A DNA stretch of 22,500 nt from Neocallimastix lanati (nom. inval.) (GCA_016946835.1 JACVTC010000008.1:1840001-1862500), one strand, 5' to 3'; counted from the stretch's first letter, positions 10,205-21,368 are shown. The notes: a model not told the origin generated them from the letters alone. Made by a program: numbers and translations.

Positions 10205-12167
10205 ATAAACATAAAAAGAAATTATTTTAACTACCTTAATTTTTTTTTTTAAAAAAAAATAATCTTATTAAGATTTTTATTATAATTTCTAGAAAAATAA
10301 CAAGGTTATGTATTTATTTAAATAGAGCAAATATAATTATTATCTGTTATTTTTTTTTAATCCAATCAATCACAAAATACTGAAAATTTTAATTAAATTC
10401 TTTTATTTTTGGATTTAACTATTAACTAATAATTTAAAATAAATATATATATTCTCTAATTATCTACACTAAACTTGACTATTTAAATAGTAGAAGATTT
10501 TTTTTTTTTTTATTTTTTTTTTTTTTTTTTAACTTGAAATTTCAAACAAATAGCCATTAATTATGATGATAATGAAAAGATTTTACTAATCATATTTCAT
10601 CGTAGATGTAAAACAAATTATATATATGTAATAAAATAAGGTTTAAAGAATTATTACAACATGAATGATTGTTTAAACTTTAAAAGAAAGAAAGAAAATA
10701 TATATATATATTGTGAAAATATTTATAATTATAATTCTATTATAAATTCCAAAATAATTTTAAAAATTAAAACTATGAAATAAAAAATAATTACTAAATA
10801 TAGTTACTATACAATTTAATTTTTTTTTTTTAAAAAAAAAAAAAAGTTACAATAGTATAGCAAAAAAATTTAATATAAATAATAAATAATCATATTAAAT
10901 AATCTTTGGTGATTTGATGTAAATTTAAATTTTAAATGGCTATGTTACTTCATTAATCATTGCCATTACTCTAAATGGTAATCTGAATAGAAAATATAAT
11001 AAATATAATAAATATAATTTAAATCGCTAATATATTGATATTAATATTAAATACTATTTTCTTTTTATAGCGTTTTTTTTTTTTGAATAAAATTGTGTAA
11101 CAGTTTCATAATATATATTTACAATTTATTTCTCAATTGATTATACTAAATTAATATATATAAAGAATATATAAACAATATACTGTAATAAAATTTTTAA
11201 TTATTATATTCTTTATATATTTTTTATATATATTAAGTAAAAGATTTTAAAATAGATTATTTTTGAACTAATCAATGATTGTAATATTTTTACTATTCAA
11301 TTTTCAACATTATTTCATTTTTTTTATAATATATTATATATGATTAGAAATATTTATTTGGTATTAATATATATATTAATTACAACTATCAGATTATTAT
11401 TATTATTTATTATTTATTATTTTTTACTATAGTTGGGGTTTATTGTTATTATAAACATTACTATTTATAATTAATATTTATTATTATTATTTATAATTAT
11501 CATTATTATTATTTATTATTACCTTTCTCAATAATAACATTCTCATGAAGTTTTTTTTAATACCATGGTAACTACTATTAACTATGTGTGAACTTTTTTC
11601 TAAATATATAATATTAATCGTAATACAAATATTATAAATAAATAAATAAATATATTATATTATATTATATTAATAAAATGTTACTTTAAATAGTATATTC
11701 CATGGTCAGAACCATAATCAGGCGATTAACATAAATAGTAATTAAAAAATAATTTTAATAAATATTAAAATTTAAATTACAACAATAAAATAATATATCA
11801 AACTTTAAAATATAATAAATTATAATACATTATTAAATGGTCAATATATTAAAATTTAAAGTTATTAAATAATATTAAACCATTTTTTTATTTTAATATC
11901 AATTTAATCAATTTTTCATATATTTTAATCCTTTTATTTCAATTAAATAATATAAAATAGCATATATATTTTAATTATTAAATATTACTCAAAATGTATA
12001 ATTTTTTTTTATGAAAATAAAAAAAATGTATATTGAAAACCTATTGATATAGAATGAAACTTTAAATAATAATAAATTAAAATAAATATATTAAAGTTAT
12101 ATAGATTATTTACTTTAATTTAGATAACAAATATAAATAGGAATATAAAATATTTATTTAACAAAAT
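10205..12167. other. AT-rich spacer with scattered decayed coding islands
   Basis: No intact gene. Minus-strand islands with coding-like composition lie near 10915-10990 and 11400-11740. In the second, an open frame reads SSHIVNSSYHGIKKNFMR and ends in an Asn/Asp run, and near 11690-11735 SPDYGSDHGIYYLK can be read. They are separated by stops and AT-only sequence and match no family I know. The rest is simple AT-rich DNA. Confidence 0.5.
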
Positions 12168-12283
12168 GTTACTAATTGTCCAGTAAAATTAGATAATAAT
12201 AAAAAGAATGTTTAAAGGTTACTAATTAGCCTGTAAAATTAGATAAGTTTAGTAGAGGTTTACTAATTACCTTAAGAATTAGT
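12168..12283. repeat. Three spaced copies of a hairpin-forming repeat
   Basis: Copies start at 12168, 12218 and about 12258. The first two share 26 of 29 positions (GTTACTAATT, a variable core, then TAAAATTAGATAA). The third is more diverged. All three keep the inverted pair CTAATT...AATTAG with a loop of 8-9 nt (GTCCAGTAA, AGCCTGTAA, ACCTTAAG), so the stem is kept while the loop changes. Confidence 0.6.
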
Positions 12284-12856
12284 ATTATAAGTTTTTATAA
12301 TAAATAATTAATAACATAAAGGTTATAAAATAAATTTATTTCTATTGAATGAATTTAATTATTTTCTTATAAATAATTTTATTTAGTATATTAGATAAAG
12401 ATGGGAAACAAGATATATACCATACTTTATCACTATTAATAATAATTATATTACTTATAATAATTATATTAATAATTATAATAACAGAATAATAATAAAA
12501 ATTTAAATATTCATAGAGGAATGAACAAAATAATTTGCAAAAAATATTACGGCAATTTAAAAGAAGTTCATTAGCAAAAAAAAAAAAACTAAACTATTCT
12601 TTATCCTTTAAAGACTAATTAAAACAAAAAATTCATATTTATATAAAATAATGTATTAATATATTATAAAAAATAGATAAAATATTCAAAATTGGATATA
12701 AAAATTTTTGATTTGTAATTTAATATAAAATCATGATGTTTTAAAGTTTTGGCAAATTTTGAAAAAATAAAATATTACTGTATTATCTATTTCCAAATTT
12801 AGAAAAAATATTATTATGTATTGTTTAAAAACAAACTTTTAAATTTATAATTTATT

Positions 12857-13204
12857 AAATTAATTATTTATTTATTATTTATTATTTATTATTTATTAAT
12901 AAATACTCTTTTTTATTATTTATTATTTATTATTTATTATTTATTATTTATTATTTTTTATTTATTTATTATTTATTATTTATTATTTATTATTTATTAT
13001 TTATTATTTATTATTTATTATTTATTATTTATTATTTATTATTTATTATTTATTAATAAATACTCTTTATTATTTATTATTCAATTATCTATAATTTATA
13101 TATTTATTATTCAATTATATAATTATATAATTATTTATTATTTATTATTTATTATTTATTATTTATTATTTATTATTATTTATTATTTATTATTTATTAT
13201 TTAT
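12857..13204. repeat. (TTTATTA)n heptanucleotide satellite
   Basis: A tandem array of a 7-nt unit fills most of about 350 bp. It is interrupted twice by the same insert (TATTAATAAATACTCTTT at 12894 and 13051, 157 bp apart), so a larger block was also duplicated. A further interruption at 13078-13136 contains two copies of TATTATTCAATTAT. Confidence 0.9.
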
Positions 13205-14879
13205 TCTTCATTATTACAAAACACGTGGATCCATTAATAAAAACCATAAATTATTGATTTTTCATAATTAAATTTATCATAAGTATTATATAACACTGAC
13301 CGTAGTATTATATAATTAGTTATGGAAATTTTTCTAAAAAAGTTTTATATAAGCTAATTATCATGCCGTTATATTAAAAAAATGTATTTGCATTAAAATA
13401 TGACATACTATATATCATTTAATATTTATATAAATAATAAATAATAAATTGGGTAAACTATTTTTTTTCCCTTCCTTTTTATATAATATTAATAATTACA
13501 TTTTTTTTTTATTTCTTCAAAATCTTTTTTAAAATACAGAATGGAATTATTAGAAATTTAAGATTATTATAGATATTACATAATAAGGTAAAAATAAAGT
13601 TGACCTTTTTGGATTTTCTTATTTCACTAATTAGGTTAAATTAATATTTTTACTAAGTGATAAATGTACCTTTTTTAATTGTAATTTTTTATTTAAAAAA
13701 TAAAATAAAAATAAAATAGAACTTTTTAAATTAATAGAAATAATTAAAATACTTAAAAAGATAAGGTTACAAATTAAATTCTGTATAATAATAACTCTTT
13801 TTTAATATTTTTTAATTAATGTATTTTAAAATTGTTAAATAAAAATAAATATATATATATATCATAATAATAATAAAAAGTAATAAAATACATATTAAAA
13901 AATTAATAAAAAAAAAAAAAAAAAAAAAAAAAAACATAAAAAATTTTAATATTAAATGAAGTTTTATAAAGTTTATTCTGAAATTAATACATTTATTAAA
14001 AACTCAATAACATTAAAAAATAATATAATAATATTTTATTTTATTACATATATATTGAATTATAAATGTGTTTATTTAATGATATCATTATTTAATAATA
14101 ATAATTTATGTGTTTTATATAAATAAAATAAAATATTGACAAAAGTCTTTATATATATAATGAGAAAAAAAAAATTATATGGATGTTTTTTTCTTCTTGG
14201 TAAGATATATAATAATAAGATAATAAAGCCATTAAATAAATAATTAATATTAAAGAAAGAAAAACTATATATAAATATTTTTTTTAATTAATTAAAATAT
14301 AGTTACCTTTAAGTTTTACCCTAATTATTATTTGTTTTCATTTCTAAAAAATAATATAATATTATGACTTGTTAAAAAAGTGGTCTTTTTATAATTAAAT
14401 AAAAAAAAAAAAAAAAAAAAAAGACTTATAATAATACTTTATTTATACTAATTAATTTATTAATTATTTAATATTAAATATTAAAAAATAATAATTATTA
14501 ATTTTTTTGCTTAATTAATAATTAAATTATAATTATTTACTTATTATTTAATTATAATTTTATTTTTTTATTCATTAAAATGCCAAAAATGTTTATATTT
14601 GATAAAATTTTATAAATCCCTTATTATGTTAATATCATTCATTGAAATACATGATTCTACATATATTTAATACATTTAATGTAGTACAATGTATTTGTCC
14701 TATAAATTTTGGGTATAATACAAAAAAATAACAAACAAATTTAAATTAATATTATTTTCAATCTACCATAAATTTATATAACCATTCGATCGATCATATG
14801 ATCTTGGAATAATGTTTAGTTAAAAATTATATTTAATAATTTAAATATAATTAGTGTTTTTTTTATCAATACATTTTTG
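13205..14879. other. AT-rich spacer
   Basis: Nothing coding is supported. It contains a run of about 24 A (from about 13911), another A run near 14400-14422, and a short palindromic patch at 14784-14803 just before the retrotransposon relic. A 28-codon frame from 14160 is not credible. Confidence 0.7.
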
Positions 14880-15084
14880 AGTCTTTCCAGTTTTTATCCT
14901 GGTGGTTAGTACTCGAGACTAATGTATATAAGGTTTCTGAATTAGCCCCGCATCTACTTCCCAAATTTATATGGGGTGATTTTCATCCTCCCAATGTTTT
15001 TTTTTTTTTTTTTTGTCCTTATAAATAAATTTGGTGTTCCCTCACCATGGTAAATGTTCCTAATACTTAACTATATAAATTCTA

Positions 15085-15233
15085 GTGCATAGAGAGCACT
15101 TGATCTGTGAGAGGATAAGTGTAGTTGTTTCTCCCTCGATGATGGTTCAAGAGATCATTGAGAAAAGAAGCCCGTCGTATAAAGTGCCTTTTGGGGATAT
15201 TATATGTTCATTAGAAAATATTTACATCCATAA

Positions 15234-15276
<43 letters not shown>

Positions 15277-15430
15277 ATGAAGACTCAAGAAATAAATCGA
15301 AAATTGATTTTTACTAATTGGCTTAGGAATTACTAGAATAACCATTCTGTTATTGTTGGTGATTTCAACATGACTAAACAGTAACTTAAATATCTTATTC
15401 TTAGAATTTCTCCTCAATGGTTTATTATGG
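15085..15430 (+). pseudogene. AP-endonuclease-like segment of the LINE relic
   Basis: One reading frame stays in register from 15085 to about 15600, broken only by stops. It gives RISVVVSPSMMVQEIIEKRS, PFGDIICSLENIYIHN, a Lys run from a 41-nt poly-A, KTQEINRKLIFTNWLRNY-stop, then NNHSVIVGDFNMT (GDFN codons at 15358-15369), and finally MVDHQLSWNN. The pattern 'I-x-NIYxxN ... GDFN ... DH' matches the second half of APE-type endonucleases of non-LTR elements, which nick target DNA for reverse transcription. The N-terminal half (the QETHL-type motif) is not recognisable upstream. Confidence 0.6.
15235..15275 (+). repeat. 41-nt poly-A inside the LINE relic
   Basis: A pure A run between the NIYIHN and KTQEIN codons of the endonuclease-like frame. 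It adds Lys codons but leaves the downstream frame in register. Confidence 0.92.
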
Positions 15431-15686
15431 GTATGGTTGATCATCAGCTTAGTTGGAATAATAGTGGAAAAAATTTTTGTATTGAATTTATAATTGTTAA
15501 CAATAAAAAGATACTATTTTAACATATTTGGAAACATATGCATCATTATCATCAGAAATGGTTACTGAGATAATACAATATTTAAATTGGAAGACAAACT
15601 AGGATAAATTATGAGATTATCAGAATATTACTTCTATAAGCAGTTCTTTTAATGAGATCTCTAACCATTTACAATTTATTCTTTCC

Positions 15687-15689
<3 letters not shown>

Positions 15690-15727
<38 letters not shown>
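15690..15727 (+). repeat. 38-nt poly-A inside the LINE relic
   Basis: A second pure A run within the decayed coding sequence, between segments reading FILS(C) and TFSDSFTISPPGK. Confidence 0.92.
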
Positions 15728-15728
<1 letters not shown>

Positions 15729-16479
15729 ATTTTCTGATAGTTTTACTATCTCACCTCCTGGTAAGAAAATTAAATGGTCTAGTTGAATTTAAAGGGATAA
15801 ACATATAGCAATTTCCTATTATAATAATTATAATAAATTTACATGTTTATAGGATGAATTTGAATATAAGGATAATCTGGATTCTAATGTAATGGTAAAG
15901 AAACTTCTTGCTACAACTAATGAAGTAAGTGATGAAATTCAAGCAAGAATTCCTAAAAATCTACAAGATTTAGTATTTCATTATCTTGCTTACATTAAGA
16001 AATTATCTTATGAAAAACATATTATTTTATAAAAGGATTAAAAATTATAAGCTTGGTATTGATTTATCTAGTTTTCAAGCATTCTGTGATCTCTCCAAAG
16101 AATGCAGGGTTCTTTCTGATTATATTATTGGTATTAAGAATAATTAGATTTAAAAGTTTGATTCATTCTATCAGGAGAATGTTTATTAAAAAAATGACTC
16201 TCAACGTGATTGGACGAAAAAAATACGTAGATTTACAATACACAAACACAATAATAAACTTCCTTTGAGAAATATAGAAATTTTACTGGGAAAATGTTCA
16301 TTATACAGGTACTCCTATGATTAGATCAATTAAAATATAAGAAGTTTAAATTTGGTTTCAAAAAATTTATTCAACTTTTATCTTTAAAATATTTACACTT
16401 TTCTCTTGAATTTTTTATGGATTGAACAAATTAAATGTGAAACCCTATGTAAAAAAACAAACTAATATCAGAAACTTAC

Positions 16480-16570
16480 CAAACATGCTGTCCTTGTTGT
16501 GGTGAAAGTGATAGCATACCTAGTTTTACACATCAGATACTTTTATGTTCGAAATTTGAAGAATTTGGGT
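16480..16570 (+). pseudogene. C-terminal CCHC zinc knuckle of the LINE relic
   Basis: The frame from 16480 reads QTCCPCCGESDSIPSF, then THQILLCSKFEEFG-stop. The ligands are C-x2-C-x10-H-x4-C, the gag-like knuckle found after the reverse transcriptase in many non-LTR retrotransposons, where it binds nucleic acid. A stop lies 11 codons upstream (16450-16452). The downstream 16690-17030 region continues as the usual post-knuckle tail in shifted frames. Confidence 0.65.
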
Positions 16571-17824
16571 AACAATTCATTCTATTTATTGACGAAATTT
16601 TTATTATTATTATTTTTTTTTTATTGCTTATGAGAAATCTTTGAACATTCCTAAAGACAAAGAGATAGATTATAATGAAAATTTTTACCTACTGTGTTTC
16701 CTTCTTGGGCGGAAATGCAATATATGAAATCTTAATGATTGGTTCCTGGAGTGAAAAAGGACTTTTATTAGTAATACTTTTCAATCATCACTTTCAAGAG
16801 AGTCTTCTTTCCTAATTTCATATTTTGTGGAGCTTTCAAAGTTCCTTACTAATATTATCCCTATTGTGATCAGTGATTTTTTACATTATGATTAATTTGT
16901 ATACCATTGTGCCATTATCAAGAGCATCGGTGTTGAAACGATAAGTCAAAAAAGAAATTCTAATACAAATTCGAATAATAATTTTTATCCACATAGAGTT
17001 ATTATCAATGAATGGGAAGAGTTAAACTCATAAAATAGTTTTTTTTTTTTTTTTTAATATTAATGTAAAATATTTCATGTATTTTATTTTCTGGTATTTT
17101 TTTTAATAAATGTTATTAAATAAAGTTTATTCCAAGTTTAAAATTTATTTAATAATTTAAAAATATTTGTATAAAAAAAAAAATAAATAAAATATTCACT
17201 TATTTAAAAAAATATTAAAACTTTTTAGTATTAATTAAAAAAAATTATTTTTTTTTTTCATTTTATTTTAAAATAATAATAAATTTTTGATTTTTTTTTT
17301 TTTTATCCCATTAATAAAAAAACTAATGAAACAGAAATAAATCAAATACATTTAATATTAAATAAAAATAGAGATACAGTTATATAAAAACTTCAATACA
17401 TACTACTATTATTCTGTTATGATTTAAATATTTAAAGTTTAATATTTGAACAAATTAAATTATTTAAAAATTCCAAAATATCTATTCTCTTTTTTTTTTT
17501 ATGATTTAATAAATTTTAATAATTAACAAAAGTTTAAATTTTAATTAATTTTATTTAAATTTTAATTTTTTAATTAATTAAAAAAAAAAAAATAAATGTT
17601 AAATGCTATAGAAAAGAAAAAAAATTTTTTTTTCTTTTTTGATATTATATTATAGATATCTATTTTATATATTTCTTTTATAATTATATGACATGTTATA
17701 ATTTGTTTTTTAAAAAAAAAATAATAATAATATTAGAAATTTAAATATTTTTAATAGTCATTAATAATATTCAGCATTATTTCAAAATATATTATTTTTT
17801 ATATGAAAAAAATAATAATTATAT

Positions 17825-17859
<35 letters not shown>

Positions 17860-18093
17860 GATAAATTATAAAAATTTTACAAATATTTTACTTTAATATA
17901 CACATATTTGTATAATTATTTGTTTTCTCTAATGTACCTTTAAAATCTACATTAAATGAAAGATATATTTTTAAAGTACTAAAGATTTAATATATTTTTA
18001 AATTTATACAAATATAGTATTTATATATATATATATATTTTTTTTAATAATTAAGATAATTATTATTATTTTATTATATTATTATTATTATAA

Positions 18094-18096
<3 letters not shown>

Positions 18097-18150
<54 letters not shown>
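18097..18150. repeat. (TTA)n microsatellite
   Basis: About 18 uninterrupted TTA units, flanked by more degenerate TTA sequence on both sides. Confidence 0.92.
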
Positions 18151-18161
<11 letters not shown>

Positions 18162-19042
18162 TTATTTTATAAAAGAAAGAAAAAGAAAAAAATAATAATA
18201 AAATAAATAACCTATTAATAATATTTTATTTATATAAGATGAAATGTTAATTTAAGAGATCTTTACCAATATCAATTTAAATGTATTTATATTGAGTAAA
18301 ATAAAAAAAAGAACCAAATAATTTAAAATTATGATTATTATCATCATCACCATTATTATTACCATTAGTATTATTTATTATTATTAAAAATATTATTTAA
18401 CTATATTTTCTAATAAAAATTTAATATCTTTTTAAATTAACAATTAATGCCTAATTTATATATTTTAATAATATTAATTATTAAACCTCATTATCAGAAA
18501 AGTTAATTAAAATCTTTATTATGGGTATCATAATAATTAGCTTATACAGAGAAAAAAATACAAATAAAAAAGTATTAAGATTAACCTTAGGAATAATAAA
18601 TTAAACATAATGAAATATTTATTTTATTATTTATTTTTTATTTATTTATTTCATTTATAGAAACTATAAATTAATATAATATTGTTAATAAATTTATAAT
18701 GTTTAGATTAATTGTTCTTTAATAAATTTGTATATAAATTTTTTATTTATAATAATAGTTTAATTTTTATTAATTTCTATCATTTTATGATTTTTTTTTT
18801 TTTTTATTTTTTCATAAAAAATACATTTTTCTCTATACTTCCATTTATTAATAATATTATTTTAATTTTTTTTTATTGTTATAAAAAAATTCATAATAAT
18901 TATCACATTAAAAACTTTATTGTAATAATTAGGTATATTGCGTAAAATGTATTATAAAAAAAAAAGTCATAAAAATGAAACTTATTATTAATTAATGTTA
19001 CTTTGAAAAACGAAACAAAATAAAACAAAAGCAAATAATAAT

Positions 19043-19184
<142 letters not shown>

Positions 19185-19473
19185 TAATCCTTTTATAATA
19201 TTAAAAATAATTGATTTTTAAAGATCACATTCTTTTTATAATTTTCAGTTCATAAAAACTTATTCAATTTATTTTTTCTCCTTATACAAATATTATTTTT
19301 TTCCTTTTTTTTTTAAAAAAAGTCAAACCAATATTAAATAAATAAAATGAAAAGACTTCTCAATTAAACAGATTAAAAGAAATATATGCAATATAGAAAT
19401 CTATATAAATTTATAATATATATAGATTTTGAACTGTATAAATCATAAAAAAGTTTACCTCTCAATTATTGAG

Positions 19474-19566
19474 ATGTTATTTAGTGAATATGAGAATTTG
19501 ATTAATATAATTGATGTTATAACGAAGCGGAAACATTCAAGATTTCAATGGATACGACGGATTTAG
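19474..19566 (+). other. Upstream ORF overlapping the start of the small acidic ORF
   Basis: An ATG at 19474 opens a 30-codon frame (MLFSEYENLINIIDVITK..., ending FQWIRRI-stop) that overlaps the ATG at 19548 in another frame by 19 nt. It could be a regulatory uORF, or the original N-terminus of the following gene separated by a frameshift. Its codons look protein-like, with few homopolymers. Confidence 0.3.
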
Positions 19567-19835
19567 ATATATTAAATGATATATTTAATAAAAAAAGTAA
19601 ATATAAAGACATTCTCATGGAAAGTAACCTTGATGAGAGTAAAAACAATTCCGTGGAGGATGCTGAAGATGCTAAAAAGGAAAAATTCATGGATACTATG
19701 AACGTCATCATTAATGATAATGGGGACATACTCTTTGATAATATTATCGATAAAAATGTTTATCAATTTTCTTGTGATACAAATTACTATACCGAAGTTA
19801 AAAATAAGTATGAGTTACCGAAAACGGATATTTAA
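19548..19835 (+). CDS. Small acidic hypothetical protein (95 aa)
   Basis: A single-exon frame from ATG 19548 to TAA 19835. The product is acidic and hydrophilic (MDTTDLDILNDIFNKK..., DESKNNSVEDAEDAKKEK, then VIINDNGDILFDNIIDKN), with one Cys and no signal peptide or membrane segment. Codon choice is varied (GAC, GTC, ACG, CCG, GCT), unlike the surrounding spacer, which argues for real coding sequence. No family is recognised. The nearest in-frame stop upstream is 12 codons before the ATG. A uORF overlaps the start. It stands alone between two deserts, about 0.9 kb upstream of the 5-oxoprolinase gene on the same strand. It may be a lineage-specific gene, or the surviving last exon of a larger decayed gene. 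Confidence 0.55.
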   Translation: MDTTDLDILNDIFNKKSKYKDILMESNLDESKNNSVEDAEDAKKEKFMDTMNVIINDNGDILFDNIIDKNVYQFSCDTNYYTEVKNKYELPKTDI

Positions 19836-20530
19836 ATAATAATTAAATTATCAAAAGTGTATTATATAATATATTATATAATATATTATTATTTTATTAT
19901 TATTTTATTATTACTTTATTATTATTATTATTATTTATTTTTGCAAAATTCTTTTTTCATTTTATATCTTTTAATAGTTTACTATTAAGATAATATAGTT
20001 TTATTTTATTTTATTTTATTTATTTATTTTTTTTTTTTATTTTATAAAACAAATTTTATTTTGAAGATTTTCAAAAGTCTACATAATTATAAATTACCAC
20101 AAAGTAAACTATATTAGTTTAGTATTCTTTCATAAATTAATGCCATTTTATTATTTTATTTTTTTTATTTAATATGTATTATTTAAATATTTTAAATATA
20201 AAAAATTTGAAAAATAAATTATATAATTTTATATTTTTTATCCTTTGTTAATAATTGTTAGAAATTTCTTTTATCTTTTATTTTATATCACCATTTTCGA
20301 CATATTAAAAAATAAATTTTGTATATATAAATTTTTATTTTTAATAAATCTTCATAAATCATCCACAATAAAATTTTAAAATTAATTAATTTTAAAATTT
20401 TTTTTTTTTTTTTTAATTTATTATATTTATTACCATAATTAATTATTTAATATATTTTTTTTTTAATTACTTTTTATAAAAATAAGATATATACATATAT
20501 TTCAATAAAAATAATATTATTTAGAAATAA

Positions 20531-20587
<57 letters not shown>

Positions 20588-20728
20588 CGAAAAAGTATAT
20601 TAATTTCTTTTATACTTTTATTAATAAACATTAAATAAAAAATATTAAGGATATAATAAATTCTATATGAAAGAGTATTAAATAAATAAATAATAATAAA
20701 AAAAAAAAAAAGAAAAAGGAAAAAGAAA
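19836..20728. other. AT-rich intergenic spacer before OXP1
   Basis: Contains the 3' flank of the small acidic ORF and the presumed promoter of the 5-oxoprolinase gene. TATA-like strings are too common to assign one. An AAT array at 20528-20583 and a short A run at 20699-20711 lie just upstream of the start codon. The minus-strand frame across 20521-20748 is a translation of these repeats. Confidence 0.7.
20528..20583. repeat. (AAT)n microsatellite, about 18 units
   Basis: A trinucleotide array ending about 145 bp upstream of the OXP1 start codon. Confidence 0.92.
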
Positions 20729-21368
20729 ATGAGTATAAGATTTTGCATTGATAGAGGTGGAACATTTACTGATTGGTAATATAAATGTTTTTGTATAATT
20801 CATAATTCATACTAGAATCATTAATGAAAATTAATTTATTATCTAATAAAATATTTTATTCTATTTTTTTTTAAAAGTTTAACATTTTTTTTTTTTTTTA
20901 ATTTAAAAGTACTATAATTAAAGAATTTCATTTTAAAATTTGAATTTCATTTATAAATGTATTATTTAAAAGATATATATTTTCATATATCACAACAAAT
21001 TATTCGTTTTAAGAATAATAAAACAAAAAACTAAAATTTTTATTTATAACTTATATAATAGTATAGTAATAAATATGAAAATCAATTGTTAAATTAAATT
21101 TCATTAATTTTTGAATTTCAGCATTATTATGAAATTTCATTGTTCTGTATACAAAATGTTATTAAGTAATTTATAATTATAATTTTAATATATTTATTAA
21201 TATATATATATATATTATATTATATATATCTTTATTATTTAATAAAAAAAAAAAAAAAAAAGCGTTGCTATTATAAATAGAAGAGATGACCCAAATGAGC
21301 AAATCATAGTTATCAAACTTTTAAGTGTTGACCCAGATAATTATAAAGAGTTCGTCTACTTTATACTC

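Larger units (their letters stand above)
14880..17036 (+). mobile_element. Decayed, internally deleted non-LTR (LINE-type) retrotransposon
   Basis: This block has markedly richer base composition than its flanks and reads as broken coding sequence on the plus strand. In order: an endonuclease-like segment (15085-15430), a linker-like segment with pieces such as NVMVKKLLATTNEVSDEIQA (about 15890-15950), then KLGIDLSSFQAFCDLSKECR (about 16050-16110), a CCHC zinc knuckle (16480-16570) and a post-knuckle tail (about 16690-17030, e.g. RESSFLISYFVELSKFL). Endonuclease first and CCHC knuckle at the C-terminus is the order of LINE ORF2 proteins. No YxDD or other reverse transcriptase motif is seen. 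The spacing from GDFN to the knuckle is about 1.1 kb, against the 2.5 kb or so expected, so most of the RT is deleted. Many in-frame stops and frame changes make it non-functional. Boundaries are estimates from composition; no target-site duplication was found. The clade (for example Tad-like) cannot be fixed. Confidence 0.72.

Noticed and set aside
14160-14246. Plus-strand short frame with signal-peptide-like start (MRKKKLYGCFFLL) before a GTAAGA donor-like site
   Set aside because: Only 28 codons; no downstream exon could be joined to it, and such strings arise easily in this composition.
15211-15444. 77-codon minus-strand frame over the LINE relic
   Set aside because: It is an antisense shadow of the endonuclease-like segment, with poly-Phe from the A run.
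16053-16268. 71-codon plus-strand frame in the LINE relic
   Set aside because: The neighbouring frame (KLGIDLSSFQAFCDLSK...) has the more protein-like composition; this frame is open by chance in decayed sequence.
17612-17638. Perfect A/T palindrome AAAAG(A)8(T)9CTTTT
   Set aside because: Adjacent A and T runs make such palindromes trivially here.
18712-18945. 77-codon plus-strand frame with very hydrophobic product
   Set aside because: Phe/Ile/Asn/Tyr-only composition is what AT-rich spacer gives; there are no conserved features.
19517-19766. Two minus-strand frames over the small acidic ORF
   Set aside because: They are antisense shadows of the plus-strand frame, which has the better codon composition.
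20521-20748. 75-codon minus-strand frame with poly-Leu
   Set aside because: It is a translation of the AAT array and A run upstream of OXP1.
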